Shown: positions 43,140 to 53,452, counted from the first letter of the stretch. The stretch is 64,000 nucleotides of DNA from Tunturibacter gelidoferens (GCF_040358255.1 NZ_CP132938.1:434001-498000); one strand, 5' to 3'. Notes: generated by a model from the sequence alone, not told the origin. Numbers and translations are program-made.

Positions 43140-44798
43140 TTACTGTCGGTAAGGCTTCGTGAGTCCGTCCAGATCCACCGAGCCGAGAAAGGAGCGAAGA
43201 GCCGTCGTCAACTGCTGACGCGCCACATCCACCGGCAGCGTCGTGTCTATCGTCTCAACCTTCAGCAGGATGGGGATGGGACGCTGGGTCTCCCGAGATA
43301 GCAGAGACTGAGAGGTCGGCTTGCTGTAGACAAAGCCGAAGTGAGTGCGGTCGCTCGAATATTCTCCGCACGACCCGCTATTGCAGATGGTAGTCGCCTC
43401 AAGCGATTGGGTCGCACCATCGTTGAAAAAGGAGCCCGAAAAACCAACCGCACCGTTCGCAGTGGGCATCGAGAGCTGGTCCCGCCAGATCGGATCCTCC
43501 CCCCGCGCAGAGTGGCAGATGAGCGTATCGTGAGACCCCATCACCGGCGAAACCCCGATCGACACGTGAGCCCCGCCATCCGCCGGAGCATACTCGGCCC
43601 AGTGATAGATCAGGGGACCCGTGAATAAATTCTCATTCCAGGTGCGCGCCAGAGTATAGCTCCCGATACGCTCGGGAAACTGTCCGGGCGCGTTCTCATC
43701 GGCTCTTCTCTGAGCAGCCGCGCTACCCATGTGTGTGCTTACATAAGCGCGCGCGACTCCATAACAACTGAACAATACCAGCGCAAGCATTCCAAAAAAA
43801 CGAAGATAGAAGGAGCGTCCTGCAACTCCGCCGTCCGAGTGGAGCAAAGTCAGCGCAGGGGGCTTGATCTGGCCCGGCGATTCGCTCAAACGGCGCACCA
43901 CGTAGAACAGCAGGAAGGTCCCCAGAAGAAAGAGGCACGCGCCGATGACGTAATCCCCCATCTCGGCTTTGCTTCGCAGGGAGGGAATGCGCAACGCGAC
44001 CAGATAATAAAGAACCAGAATGCAGAGGCGCGCGAAGTTGAAGACGTAACCCAGCAGAACAGCACCGGCCACCACCGCAGCATGCGCATACCATCGGAAA
44101 CGATAGACATAGCCGGCAATAAGCGCAATGAACCCCATCGTAACGGCGCCACGAATGCCATTGCACCCTGGAGCGATGAACATGCCAAACTCCGGAGTGA
44201 ACATCAGCCGCAGTTGATCCGGGCTCAGCGGCTGGCCCAACGCAATCGCGAACGCGCGAGCGACGTGAGCCGAGGCGCGCTGTAACGGCAGATCGACAAA
44301 CACGTTGAAGATGTGAGGAATCGGATTGACAAACCACAGAAGAACGAGCGGAAACAGTGATGCCCGGAACAGACGTGTGCCACCAAACAGCAGGACCACC
44401 CCAGCGCCATACGCGAAGGCAACAAGCGAGTGCGGCGGCACGTAAACCGACCATTTAGGCGAAAAAACAAACACCAACACCGCTTGGTCCCGGATATGCA
44501 CGACCGCGGCCGTGACGACCAGAACAACCAGGCCCCACCAGCTGCCCTTCATCTCCCATCCAAGTGAGCGCCACGCCCGCAGAACCAGCACAAAGCTGAC
44601 CAGCGGGATGAACATCCCGATCGACTTAAGGGCGTCCGTGGTCCAGAGGTTCCAAAGAGCACTCACGGTCGAAAAAATGGTGGATAGACCGAGCACCGCG
44701 ACAATCGCCGCGAGCCCTGCAGCCCGTGATAAGCCCAGCCCCTCCGCTCCAGCCGATCGGAGTGGGCTGACTTCAGCGGTAGCAGGTAACGTCGACAT
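43140..44798 (-). CDS. Exosortase with C-terminal EpsI-type domain (possibly the acidobacterial XrtJ type)
   Basis: 552 residues. Residues 25-310 are multi-pass membrane with the exosortase core: APGCNGIRGAVTMG (active Cys212) and YVFNFARLCILVLYY (Arg257). At the place of the usual His-x3-Gly motif it reads EMGDYVIGACLF, with no His. From about 335 a single helix and a periplasmic domain fit EpsI (ERIGSYTLARTWNENL). Exosortases cut and anchor PEP-CTERM-like proteins at the cell surface. A matching mini-substrate is encoded just upstream at 45053. Confidence 0.88.
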   Translation of the reverse strand: MSTLPATAEVSPLRSAGAEGLGLSRAAGLAAIVAVLGLSTIFSTVSALWNLWTTDALKSIGMFIPLVSFVLVLRAWRSLGWEMKGSWWGLVVLVVTAAVVHIRDQAVLVFVFSPKWSVYVPPHSLVAFAYGAGVVLLFGGTRLFRASLFPLVLLWFVNPIPHIFNVFVDLPLQRASAHVARAFAIALGQPLSPDQLRLMFTPEFGMFIAPGCNGIRGAVTMGFIALIAGYVYRFRWYAHAAVVAGAVLLGYVFNFARLCILVLYYLVALRIPSLRSKAEMGDYVIGACLFLLGTFLLFYVVRRLSESPGQIKPPALTLLHSDGGVAGRSFYLRFFGMLALVLFSCYGVARAYVSTHMGSAAAQRRADENAPGQFPERIGSYTLARTWNENLFTGPLIYHWAEYAPADGGAHVSIGVSPVMGSHDTLICHSARGEDPIWRDQLSMPTANGAVGFSGSFFNDGATQSLEATTICNSGSCGEYSSDRTHFGFVYSKPTSQSLLSRETQRPIPILLKVETIDTTLPVDVARQQLTTALRSFLGSVDLDGLTKPYRQ

Positions 44799-44861
44799 AC
44801 AGGTCTTATTGATCCAGGCAGCGCACCAGGGGAGTATTAGGTGGCAAGTCCCAGTGACGCA

Positions 44862-45053
44862 TTACTTGGAAGAGTTACGACGAGCCTTGATGCGAGCACG
44901 TACCGAAACGAAAAATGCACCTGCGGAGCCTACGACAGCAAGAATCGCTGTCGGATTTTCCGGAGAGTTCACGCAACCGTCTTGAGCGTGCAGCGGAAGG
45001 GCGACGGAAGAGAGGAGGGCGATGCCGGCTAGTAAGAAACAGGTTTTCTTCAT
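44862..45053 (-). CDS. Small candidate exosortase substrate (signal peptide - motif - transmembrane - basic tail)
   Basis: 63 residues from ATG 45053 (GAGGAC a few bases upstream). Signal helix (TCFLLAGIALLSSVALPLHA), a short exposed segment QDGCVNSPENPTAI, a second hydrophobic segment (AILAVVGSAGAFFVSV), then RARIKARRNSSK. PENP plus hydrophobic plus basic is the layout of PEP-CTERM-like sorting tails. It lies 63 nt upstream of the exosortase on the same strand. I recall a similar TM-motif-TM protein described beside XrtJ, but cannot verify it here. Confidence 0.75.
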   Translation of the reverse strand: MKKTCFLLAGIALLSSVALPLHAQDGCVNSPENPTAILAVVGSAGAFFVSVRARIKARRNSSK

Positions 45054-45311
45054 TGGTGTCCTCAATTGGGAAGGTACCGTTACGAAAGTTGAAAGTCAAC
45101 GCAGAATGACTTCCACTTCATAACACTTTTGGGTACCCTGATCATTTTCACCGCCTGTCTACAAAGTCTCGCAGACACCATGGCGGCTTCGCCGACGTCC
45201 TGCCGCAAAACAGACGCTCCAAAGGACTTGCCCATTCTTTCTCCACAGGCGGCAGCTGAATCGCTATATCCCAGTTATACCTGGACTTAAGTTGTACAGA
45301 CCGCGCTTTCG

Positions 45312-48005
45312 TCATTTTGGCTGAAGCTGAAGCCAGGCATGCAACCTCGACTCCTGAACTGACTGCAATTTAATGCAGTCATTGATACTATCAACAGCCT
45401 TTGCAAGGGTCCGTTCGACCGCCGCAACCTTGTGGATAGCAAAGAAATCGGTCACCTCGTCCCTCTGTTTGACCGTGCAGAAGGCCCCCGTGGCTCCCAC
45501 CACCTCAGCCCCCGACGACACCGTAAACTGAGCGCTCACCTTCTCCCAGTTCTGCCGCATATATCCCCAGGCCTGATCTCGGGTCTCGCGATCGCGCAGC
45601 AGCTCCGCCAACATGGTCCAGCTATCCTGATTTCGAACCTCTCCCGAGGCGATCAGGTCGAGCGTGCGTCTTACCAGCGAACGATCGCGAAACCGCGCCA
45701 GCAGCCGCAGCGCATCGGTCTGTTGTCCGGGATCGCTGAAGTTTCTGCTCACCGCAAGCACCTTATCGTAAAGCCCCGCGTCGCCGTTGGCTGCGCTCAC
45801 CTGCACTGCCGCGTCCGCTAGTGTCGGATCCAGCGTCTTATCCTTTTCATTGTTCACCGCGAAGACCCGTGCAGTCAGTCGCTGCGCCTCGGCCAGAACG
45901 GCGGTGTCATGAGCCTCCCCCAGCATTTCAAACAGGGTCCCACGAAGCTGCTGCCGATCGAACGACTCTTTCTTCACCGGACTCCCAAGCGCCGAATACA
46001 CCGGCCCAAACTGCCGCTGCAGCACTGCGGCCAGCTCAGCGCGATCCGCGTCACTCGTTATATCCGAATCAATCTTCTCGATCGCCTGATGCGCTGTATC
46101 GAGCACACCCGCACTGGAGTCTCCCTTCAGGGCCATTACCAGATTTAGAAAATCCCCCACATCTGTCTGCCCTGACTGCACCAGAGCCCAGCGATCCCCA
46201 AGCAGACCGATTCGCTCCGGCGGCGTCATCGAACTCTCCGCCTTCGCATCAATCGCGCTGAACTGCGCCGGTGTGTACGCCGTCCGGTAGTACCCCTTTG
46301 CCGCAGCATTGCTATAGAAGAACGGCAACCCAGCATCCACTGGCAGGGGGAGGCTGGAGTCCCCTGGCGTCAGCACCCGGCAGATCGGCTCGCCAGTCGT
46401 CTTGAGACACACCGGCACCGTCCACTCCTGCACTCGCCCGTCCACCGGCCGATTCGCCTCATCATCGGACAGAAAAAACCTGCTCTTTCTCACCGGGACG
46501 CTCCCAGCCTGCCGCTCCGAGAACGTCAGCAGCGGCACCCCAGGCTGCGTCACAAAGCTCGACATGATTTTATCCACCGGTAGGTGCGAGTTCGCCGTCT
46601 GTGCACTCCAGAAGTCTTCCGCGGTCGCATTCGCATAGAGATGCGCCTGCAGATAGTTATGCACTCCCTGCCGAAAGACCTCCTTCCCCAGATAGTTCTC
46701 TACCATGCCGATCACGGCCCCGGCCTTGCCATACGCAATCCCGTCGAACATCTCGTTAATCTGATCCGGAGTATTCGCCGTCGCGCGAATCGTTCTTGTA
46801 GTCCTCTGCGCATCGAGATTCAGCGTCTCGTTCAGCCCCTGCGCGTCATCCTGGTCAAAGTTCCACTCCGGGTGCCACACGGCCACCGGCTTGGTCTCCA
46901 TCCAGCTCGCGAAGCCTTCGTTCAGCCACAGATTGTCCCACCACTGCATCGTCACCATATCGCCGAACCACTGATGCGCCATCTCATGCGCCACCACCGC
47001 CGCAACCCGCTTCTTCTCGGGAATATCGCCGGTCTTCGCATTCACCAGCAGGTCGGTCTCGCGATACGTGATGCACCCGAAGTTCTCCATCGCGCCCGCT
47101 TCAAAGTCTGGCAGCGCGACCATATCCAGCTTCGACATCGGATACTTGATTCCAAAGTAAGTGTCGTAATAGTGCAGAACGTACTTCGCCGACTCCAGCG
47201 CAAACCTCGTCAGCTCCACCTTGTCAGGCGTCGAACAGACACGAATCGGCACTCCATCCGACTTGCCCTCCGTGCATTTGAAGTCACCCACCAGAAACGC
47301 AACCAGATAGGTCGACATCTTCGGCGTCGTCGCAAACCGAATCGTATGTTTACCCGCCACCGGCCCCGCTTTATCCGAGATCATGTTCGAGTTCGAGATC
47401 GCCGTATCGCCGCTATCGACGACCACCGCAATGTCATACGTAGCCTTCAGCGCAGGTTCGTCGAAGCCTGGAAACGCGCGTCGCGCATCGGTAGGCTCAA
47501 ACTGCGTCACCGCATAGTTGCGCGCTTTAGTCTTCGAAAGATAGAACCCCCGCAGCTTATCGTTCAGCACCCCCGAATAGCGAATCGCCAGCGTGACTCT
47601 CCCCGCGGGCAGCTCCTCGGCAAAGCTAAACGTGGCCTGCTCCTTCTCGCCGTCAAGAGTCACAGTTGCGCTCTGCGGATGCCGATCCGCCTCAACCGGG
47701 TTCAGCGACTTCGGCTGCGATCCCAGCTTGCCATACGAGTACGCAGCCACAGGCAGAACATAGGACTTCACCACGCCAAACTTAAGCTCCGCCGCATTCA
47801 GCGTGATTCGCTTGCTGGGAACATCCAGCACAACATCGATCGTCTCTTCGCCGCTAAAGGTCGCCGACTTCAAATCCGGCGTTACCATCAGCCCATAGTG
47901 CTCCGGGTGGACGTCGACGGGTAGCCGCTGCGCTTGCACTCCAACGGGTGTGAAAACAAAGAGAGCAAAAGCACAAAGAATAGAAGCAGAGTCACGAACG
48001 AGCAT
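45312..48005 (-). CDS. Exported M1 family aminopeptidase
   Basis: 897 residues from ATG 48005. Signal peptide (ASILCAFALFVFTPVGVQA). M1 landmarks: the GAMEN exopeptidase motif in PDFEAGAMENFGCITYRE and the zinc site HEMAHQWFGDMVTMQWWDNLWLNEGFASW (HExxH-x18-E). The C-terminal half is the helical ERAP1-like domain. Removes N-terminal residues from peptides, probably in the periplasm for nutrient use. Confidence 0.94.
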   Translation of the reverse strand: MLVRDSASILCAFALFVFTPVGVQAQRLPVDVHPEHYGLMVTPDLKSATFSGEETIDVVLDVPSKRITLNAAELKFGVVKSYVLPVAAYSYGKLGSQPKSLNPVEADRHPQSATVTLDGEKEQATFSFAEELPAGRVTLAIRYSGVLNDKLRGFYLSKTKARNYAVTQFEPTDARRAFPGFDEPALKATYDIAVVVDSGDTAISNSNMISDKAGPVAGKHTIRFATTPKMSTYLVAFLVGDFKCTEGKSDGVPIRVCSTPDKVELTRFALESAKYVLHYYDTYFGIKYPMSKLDMVALPDFEAGAMENFGCITYRETDLLVNAKTGDIPEKKRVAAVVAHEMAHQWFGDMVTMQWWDNLWLNEGFASWMETKPVAVWHPEWNFDQDDAQGLNETLNLDAQRTTRTIRATANTPDQINEMFDGIAYGKAGAVIGMVENYLGKEVFRQGVHNYLQAHLYANATAEDFWSAQTANSHLPVDKIMSSFVTQPGVPLLTFSERQAGSVPVRKSRFFLSDDEANRPVDGRVQEWTVPVCLKTTGEPICRVLTPGDSSLPLPVDAGLPFFYSNAAAKGYYRTAYTPAQFSAIDAKAESSMTPPERIGLLGDRWALVQSGQTDVGDFLNLVMALKGDSSAGVLDTAHQAIEKIDSDITSDADRAELAAVLQRQFGPVYSALGSPVKKESFDRQQLRGTLFEMLGEAHDTAVLAEAQRLTARVFAVNNEKDKTLDPTLADAAVQVSAANGDAGLYDKVLAVSRNFSDPGQQTDALRLLARFRDRSLVRRTLDLIASGEVRNQDSWTMLAELLRDRETRDQAWGYMRQNWEKVSAQFTVSSGAEVVGATGAFCTVKQRDEVTDFFAIHKVAAVERTLAKAVDSINDCIKLQSVQESRLHAWLQLQPK

Positions 48006-48062
48006 CAAAGAGGGCCTCGAAACGATGGAAGTGTTTTTATAAAGAGCGGCTTCGCTGGCAAC

Positions 48063-48890
48063 TTACTTAACACGTCCCACGCAAAGCCGCGCCGGACGGT
48101 GCTCCGTGATTGAGACAGTCTCCGCGGCAACCTCTGCAGCAGCGCACAGCCTCTGCCAGTCCTCCACGACAAAGCTGCGCCGGATCGACACCGGCCCATC
48201 GTTCTTCACAAACGGGTGCCAGCTCGCAAACCGCGCCCACAGCCGAAAGAGGTGATACGGCACCGGCTTGCGATGAAGATCGTCGATGAACCATCCGCGC
48301 CGCGCCGTCTGCTCCATCCAACGCAAAAACAGCACGATCTGCGAATTGGTCAGGTGGTGCGTTAACAAGGAACAGAGGACGACATCGATAGGTCCTTGAG
48401 TGTGATCGGCCAGCGCATCCCCAACCAGCCACTCAATCTGCTGGCTCGACGGAGTCGCCTCCCGCGCGGCGCGAATCGCATCCGGATTGAGATCGATACC
48501 CGTCAGCCTTACGCGAACTCCACGCCTGGCCGCCCATCGATCGATCATCCGCAGCGTATCGCCATAGCCGCACCCAACATCCACCACGCGCAGCGGAGCC
48601 GCCGAAGGATACGCAGCCACCAACCCCTCCAGCCACCTAAGCGTAGGCCGCTGCGCGAACGTGAGCCGATTGACGCGGGCAATATCATGCAGGCACGCGC
48701 GAAGCTCCTCATAAGGACACGGCAGATCCATCCATTCGATCAGATTGGCGCGCTGCGAAAAATCGAGCCCGTCCGCAAACGCCGGCGAGGGAAACGCTGG
48801 TAGCGAAGCTACTGCAATGTCTTCGGAAGATAGGGCATCGAGGATTTGTTGCGACGAGATTTCGGAGGAGGTGATAGAAGTGGTGGGCAA
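48063..48890 (-). CDS. SAM-dependent methyltransferase
   Basis: 275 residues from a TTG at 48890; the start is uncertain. Class I SAM fold: motif I VVDVGCGYGDTLRM, motif II GIDLNPDAIRAARE, and LVGDALADH, with VLCSLLTHHL and an IDDLHRKPVPYHLFRL segment. The latter pattern is seen in methyltransferases near polyketide or lipid biosynthesis genes, but none is adjacent. Cytosolic; substrate unknown. Confidence 0.85.
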   Translation of the reverse strand: MPTTSITSSEISSQQILDALSSEDIAVASLPAFPSPAFADGLDFSQRANLIEWMDLPCPYEELRACLHDIARVNRLTFAQRPTLRWLEGLVAAYPSAAPLRVVDVGCGYGDTLRMIDRWAARRGVRVRLTGIDLNPDAIRAAREATPSSQQIEWLVGDALADHTQGPIDVVLCSLLTHHLTNSQIVLFLRWMEQTARRGWFIDDLHRKPVPYHLFRLWARFASWHPFVKNDGPVSIRRSFVVEDWQRLCAAAEVAAETVSITEHRPARLCVGRVK

Positions 48891-49138
48891 GATGGTCCGC
48901 GATCAGTATAACGGCTTGAGAGAAAACGGCTTGAGGGAAATCTGCCCCACAAAAAGAAGTCGAAGAGCCCGAATATCTTCGGGATCAGGCCCTCTCCTCT
49001 GGCTCAATCTTCTTCGCAAAGAAAGCATATTTCAGAAATTTCATCCCGCGCACATTCTGTCAAGCCCCCGAAAGCGAAAGATCCTCCTTAAAATAAAAGC
49101 AAATTCGAGCGGCCTCCGGTGGTTCCTCACGAGAGCCT

Positions 49139-50185
49139 TCAGTGGGCCTTAACAGAAGCAGCACGTTCGGAATAACCCGAGTTTTCCGACGCGCGAGCCT
49201 CAGCATAAGCCGCCGCCCCCAGCAGGGCGCAGGTATCATCTAGGATCACGCGAACCGGAACCGACTCAACCAGTGGCGACAACCGCCCCTTGTCGATGAA
49301 CGCCTGGGTAAAGGTCCCGTTCTTCAACGTCTTCAAAATCTTCGGAGCGATCCCCCCGCCAAGGTACATCCCGCCGGTCGCAAGCACCTGCAGCGCGATG
49401 TTGCCCGCCTCAGCGCCATACGCTCCAGTGAAGATCTTCATCGTCTCAAAGCACAGCGAGCTCGAACCGTCCTCGGCACACTCCCCGATCACCGCGTTCG
49501 GGTCCTCACACTGCATCCGGTCGTGCAGCCACCCCGGCTCGGCGATCTTTTCAACATCGCGCAGAAAAGAGTAGATGTTCTTGATGCCAAGGCCGGAAAC
49601 CACCCGCTCCCAGCTCACCCGTCCCTTCAGCATAGAGCGCAAGTACTCCAGCAGCGCAATCTCGCGATTACTCCGCGCCGCAAAGTCGGCGTGGCCACCC
49701 TCAGACGCGATCGGGCGGTGCTTCTGACCATCCCAGATCAGCAGCGCCTGGCCCAGCCCTGTCCCCGCAGCCATCAGGCCCGCATGTCCGGTAGCCTCGG
49801 GGTCGCCCTCGTGCAGCGTAAAGATGCTCTCGGGCGCAAGCTCCGGGATACCATAACCGTTCGCTTCAAGGTCATTGATCAGAGAGATATGAGGAATCGA
49901 AAGAGACTTCACCAGATCGCGCGTATCCAGCGTCCACGGCAGGTTCGTCAGCTTCAGGCGCCCATCGCGGACCGGCCCCGGACAACCGAAACAAGCCCCA
50001 AAAATATCCTCTCCCTGCGTCGCATTGGTCCCGTCTCCGGCCAGAAACTTGTGAACCACGTCATCCAGGCTCGCGAACTCATGCGCCGGGAACTTCTGGT
50101 CGCGGATCGGGTGCAAACGCCCATTGGCGAAGTCGTACAGTGCAAGATGAACCTTTGTTCCACCAACGTCCCCAGCGAGAATCAT
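49139..50185 (-). CDS. glk: Glucokinase
   Basis: 348 residues. ATP-binding motif MILAGDVGGTKVHLALYD, then FGCPGPVRDGRLKLTNLPW, INDLEANGYGIPEL, AAGTGLGQALL, and glucose-binding SEGGHADFAARS. Bacterial Glk family, not ROK. Phosphorylates glucose for the oxidative pentose phosphate enzymes encoded immediately upstream; its start directly abuts the pgl stop, so zwf-pgl-glk is one operon. Confidence 0.95.
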   Translation of the reverse strand: MILAGDVGGTKVHLALYDFANGRLHPIRDQKFPAHEFASLDDVVHKFLAGDGTNATQGEDIFGACFGCPGPVRDGRLKLTNLPWTLDTRDLVKSLSIPHISLINDLEANGYGIPELAPESIFTLHEGDPEATGHAGLMAAGTGLGQALLIWDGQKHRPIASEGGHADFAARSNREIALLEYLRSMLKGRVSWERVVSGLGIKNIYSFLRDVEKIAEPGWLHDRMQCEDPNAVIGECAEDGSSSLCFETMKIFTGAYGAEAGNIALQVLATGGMYLGGGIAPKILKTLKNGTFTQAFIDKGRLSPLVESVPVRVILDDTCALLGAAAYAEARASENSGYSERAASVKAH

Positions 50186-50983
50186 CTATTTGAGCTCCAA
50201 AGTTCCGGTCGAATCCGAATTCGCCGGTGCAGGCAGCTTAGCCGCTGCAGCTGAGTCGAGCAAGAGGGTCAGTTGTCCGCTGGCCGGTCGAATCAGCTGT
50301 GAGGGATGAACCTCCGGCTGGTATGGCCCAAGGAAAACATCGTGCAGAACCTGCGCCTTACCCATGCCCTCGATCAAAAACGCCACCTCCCGCCCCTGAT
50401 TGATGACAGGCCAGGTCAAGGTGATACGCCACGTATCCTTCTGTGGAACGTGGTTTGGCACCACGATGTGGCTCATCTCGTTCAGCGCGTCCGTATGTGG
50501 AAACAGCGAGGCCGTATGCCCGTCGTCGCCCATACCCAGCAGCACCAGGTCGAACGTAGGTGTCTCTGCGCCCTCGAGCTTGAACGTATTTCGAATCGTC
50601 GACTCGTACCGGGCCGCAGCAACATCGGGCGGAAGCTCCCCCTCCATCCGATGAACGCGCTCCGCCGGCAGTGGAACCTTCGAGAGCAGTGCTTCCTTGG
50701 TCATGCGATAGTTCGACTCCGCATTGTCAGGTGGCACGCAGCGCTCATCGACCCAGTAGAGATCGAGCTTGTCCCACGGAACCTGCTTGAGAAACGGCTC
50801 CGCCGGGTCCGCCAGCAGACCGAACATGGTTTTGGGCGTCGTGCCGCCGGAGATGGCGATGCGAGCCATTCCACGCGACGCAGCGGCCTTCCCCGCCGCC
50901 TCGGTAAAGAGCTGCGCACCGGCCCGAGCCGTGGCTGCTGGTGTTGGCGATACGCGATACGTAACCGAAACTGGACGGGGCAT
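50186..50983 (-). CDS. pgl: 6-phosphogluconolactonase
   Basis: 265 residues from ATG 50983 (MPRPVSVTYRV); a longer reading begins at TTG. Motifs: AISGGTTPKTMFGLLA, DLYWVDERCVPPDNAESNYRM, FDLVLLGMGDDGHTASLFP. Hydrolyses 6-phosphogluconolactone to 6-phosphogluconate. Sits between zwf and glk. No gnd (6-phosphogluconate dehydrogenase) occurs in the window. Confidence 0.95.
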   Translation of the reverse strand: MPRPVSVTYRVSPTPAATARAGAQLFTEAAGKAAASRGMARIAISGGTTPKTMFGLLADPAEPFLKQVPWDKLDLYWVDERCVPPDNAESNYRMTKEALLSKVPLPAERVHRMEGELPPDVAAARYESTIRNTFKLEGAETPTFDLVLLGMGDDGHTASLFPHTDALNEMSHIVVPNHVPQKDTWRITLTWPVINQGREVAFLIEGMGKAQVLHDVFLGPYQPEVHPSQLIRPASGQLTLLLDSAAAAKLPAPANSDSTGTLELK

Positions 50984-51107
50984 AAGACTCTCGCAACGAT
51001 GAAGTGGAAGTACCAACAACCCTGAAACGGACGAACTCCGGAACAAGTTTCACACGCTCCGGAGTCCAGCCGAACATTTGATGCATGACCGATGAACCTG
51101 CTGTTCC

Positions 51108-52655
51108 CTACAGCTCCACCCACTTCCGGCCATCCTTCGCCAGAAGCTCATCCGCGCAGTCCGGCCCCTCGGAGCCAGCCGCGTAGTTGGGGAAGTGCTT
51201 GCCCTCAACCTTGGCCCACGCCTCGAGGATCGGCGTAAACAGCGCCCAGGTCGCCTCCACGCCATCGCGGTGCGCAAACAACGTCGCATCGCCCAGCATC
51301 GCATCCAGCAACAACCGCTCATACCCGTTCGCCGAAGACTTGCCGAACGCATCCGCATAGCTGAACGCCATGTTCACCTGCGCAAGATTGGTAGTCGGCC
51401 CAGGAACCTTCGCGCCAAACTGCAGCGAGATCCCCTCATCCGGCTGAATACGCATCTTGATGATGTTCGGAGCAATATTGTCTTCACTGCTGTTGGACTT
51501 GAACAGGTGCAGCGGTGGCTGCTTGAAGACGATCGTCACCTCTGTCACACGCTTTGCCAGCCGCTTCCCAGCACGCAGGTAAAACGGCACGCCAGCCCAG
51601 CGCCAGTTTTCAATCTCCAAGCGGATCGCAGCAAAGGTTTCGGTGCTCGAAGTCGGCGACACACGATCTTCCTGGCGATAGCCAACAACCTCCTTGCCAT
51701 CTACCTTGCCCGGACCATACTGCCCGCGCACTGTGTTGTTGACAGGAATGCCCTCAATCGCGCGCCAGACCTTAAGCTTCTCGGTACGCACCGCCTCAGC
51801 CTCAAACGAGTCTGGTGGTTCCATCGCCACAAACGAGAGAACCTCCATCACATGGTTCTGCAGCACATCGCGAACAGCGCCGGCCTTCTCATAAAACGGC
51901 CCACGACCTTCAATACCGATCGACTCAGCAGCCGTAATCTCGACGTGGTCGATGAAGTTGCGATTCCAAACCGGCTCGAAGATCCCATTGCCAAAGCGGA
52001 AGACAAGAATGTTCTGAACCGTCTCCTTACCGAGATAGTGGTCGATACGGAAGATCTGATCTTCGGCCAGCACGTCGTTGATCTCATCGTTCAGCTGGCG
52101 CGCGGACTCCAAATCAGTGCCGAAAGGCTTCTCGATGATCACCCGTACCCAGTGCTTATCTCCAGCTTCGGGTCTCGCCATGCCGTGCTTGCCCAACCGG
52201 CGCGTGATGTCCGCAAAAAACTCCGGCGCGACCGCGAGGTAGAACAGGCGATTGCCCCTGGTGTGAAACTTGTCATCCAACTCCGCCAGATGCGCCTTCA
52301 ACTTATCGAAGCCCGCATCGTCATCGAACTCTGTCGCAAAGTACGAGATACGATCCATAAACGGCTTCAGCTTTGGATCATTCTCCTCAACACCACCGCC
52401 CTTCATGATCCCGTCCTTCATGTCCGGGCCAAACGTTGCGCTGAGATCGCGACGCGCCACTCCAACCACGGCGAAGTCTTTCGGCAAAAGACCCGACTGG
52501 TCCAGGTGATAAAGCGCCGGCAGAAGCTTCCGTTTGGTGAGATCGCCCGAAGCTCCAAAAATAACAACAATGCAGGGCTCCGGAATGCGCTCGCCCTTCT
52601 TGGTGGCATCCGCCGCCGCTGCCGAAACGCCAACTGGTACTGTGCTCGTGCTCAT
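51108..52655 (-). CDS. zwf: Glucose-6-phosphate dehydrogenase
   Basis: 515 residues. NADP-binding IVVIFGASGDLTKRKLLPALY, EKPFGTDLESARQLN, and the active-site signature RIDHYLGKETVQN with catalytic His. Oxidises glucose 6-phosphate to the lactone, making NADPH. AGGAG precedes the ATG. First gene of the zwf-pgl-glk operon, all on the minus strand. Confidence 0.97.
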   Translation of the reverse strand: MSTSTVPVGVSAAAADATKKGERIPEPCIVVIFGASGDLTKRKLLPALYHLDQSGLLPKDFAVVGVARRDLSATFGPDMKDGIMKGGGVEENDPKLKPFMDRISYFATEFDDDAGFDKLKAHLAELDDKFHTRGNRLFYLAVAPEFFADITRRLGKHGMARPEAGDKHWVRVIIEKPFGTDLESARQLNDEINDVLAEDQIFRIDHYLGKETVQNILVFRFGNGIFEPVWNRNFIDHVEITAAESIGIEGRGPFYEKAGAVRDVLQNHVMEVLSFVAMEPPDSFEAEAVRTEKLKVWRAIEGIPVNNTVRGQYGPGKVDGKEVVGYRQEDRVSPTSSTETFAAIRLEIENWRWAGVPFYLRAGKRLAKRVTEVTIVFKQPPLHLFKSNSSEDNIAPNIIKMRIQPDEGISLQFGAKVPGPTTNLAQVNMAFSYADAFGKSSANGYERLLLDAMLGDATLFAHRDGVEATWALFTPILEAWAKVEGKHFPNYAAGSEGPDCADELLAKDGRKWVEL

Positions 52656-52825
52656 AATCCTCTCCTCACAAACCTTCCATGCTGTGCCGACGATAAAACC
52701 CTGTCTGGCTAATGAAATTCAAGGTATATGCGGGGCGTCGATTACACCGCCTCGCACATCCGGCAAAACTACGACTTCTTGAAGCCGTGACCACCGAAGG
52801 TCCCACTTCCATCTATCTTCCTTCC

Positions 52826-53452
52826 TTATGCGGCTCGTAAGCCAAGTTGTGCAAGCTCATCTCTCAGCTGAGCTGGTGACTCAAAACAAATCGCCTGCAT
52901 GCCGAGAGCTTCCGCGGTATTGCAGTTTTCAAGCTTGTCGTCGATAAATAACGCGGTCTCCGCAAGATGGCCCGAGATCTCGATCGCAGCCCGATAGATG
53001 CCGGGATGCGGCTTCATCTCATGCACGTAGCCGGAGCAGATAAAGTAGTCGAAAAAGGGCCGCAGCCGAAACGCATCCAGACGATGCTCGTTCAACTCAC
53101 TGCTCTCATTGTTGAGCGTGGCCAGCGCATACCTTCCCGACGTAGCAAGCTCTCCAAGAATATCGAAGCTCCCCGGATGAAGAATCTTGCTCTCCGCACA
53201 AACCTGCGGCCAAAGCTCAGCAAAGGTCAGATTCGGATTCTGATTCAGCACCGTTACGTTGAAGAAGTGCTCTGCCGTCGACAGTCCCCGTTCCCAGTAC
53301 TGGTTCGCTTCTTCATGACGCGACTCGTAATCGACCAGATCAACACCGAGCCGAGACAGAACCTCCGTACGTTCGTCTTTGTCCCACCCATTCGTGAGCA
53401 GGACTCCGCCGATGTCCCAGAAGATCGTCTTGATGTACGAGGAAGAACTCAC
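52826..53452 (-). CDS. HAD superfamily hydrolase
   Basis: 208 residues from GTG 53452, overlapping the SDR stop (GTGA). HAD motifs: I, IFWDIGGVLLTNG (nucleophile Asp; the second Asp of DxD is Gly, as in the FDxGGVL group); II, ATLNNESSELN; III/IV, HPGIYRAAIE and LFIDDKLENCNTAEALGM. Probably a phosphatase or dehalogenase-like enzyme of the YihX type. Confidence 0.88.
   Translation of the reverse strand: MSSSSYIKTIFWDIGGVLLTNGWDKDERTEVLSRLGVDLVDYESRHEEANQYWERGLSTAEHFFNVTVLNQNPNLTFAELWPQVCAESKILHPGSFDILGELATSGRYALATLNNESSELNEHRLDAFRLRPFFDYFICSGYVHEMKPHPGIYRAAIEISGHLAETALFIDDKLENCNTAEALGMQAICFESPAQLRDELAQLGLRAA

Noticed and set aside
46584..47924. A 446-codon plus-strand frame opposite the M1 aminopeptidase
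   Set aside because: Arg/His/Ile-rich shadow; the minus strand has the complete M1 motifs.
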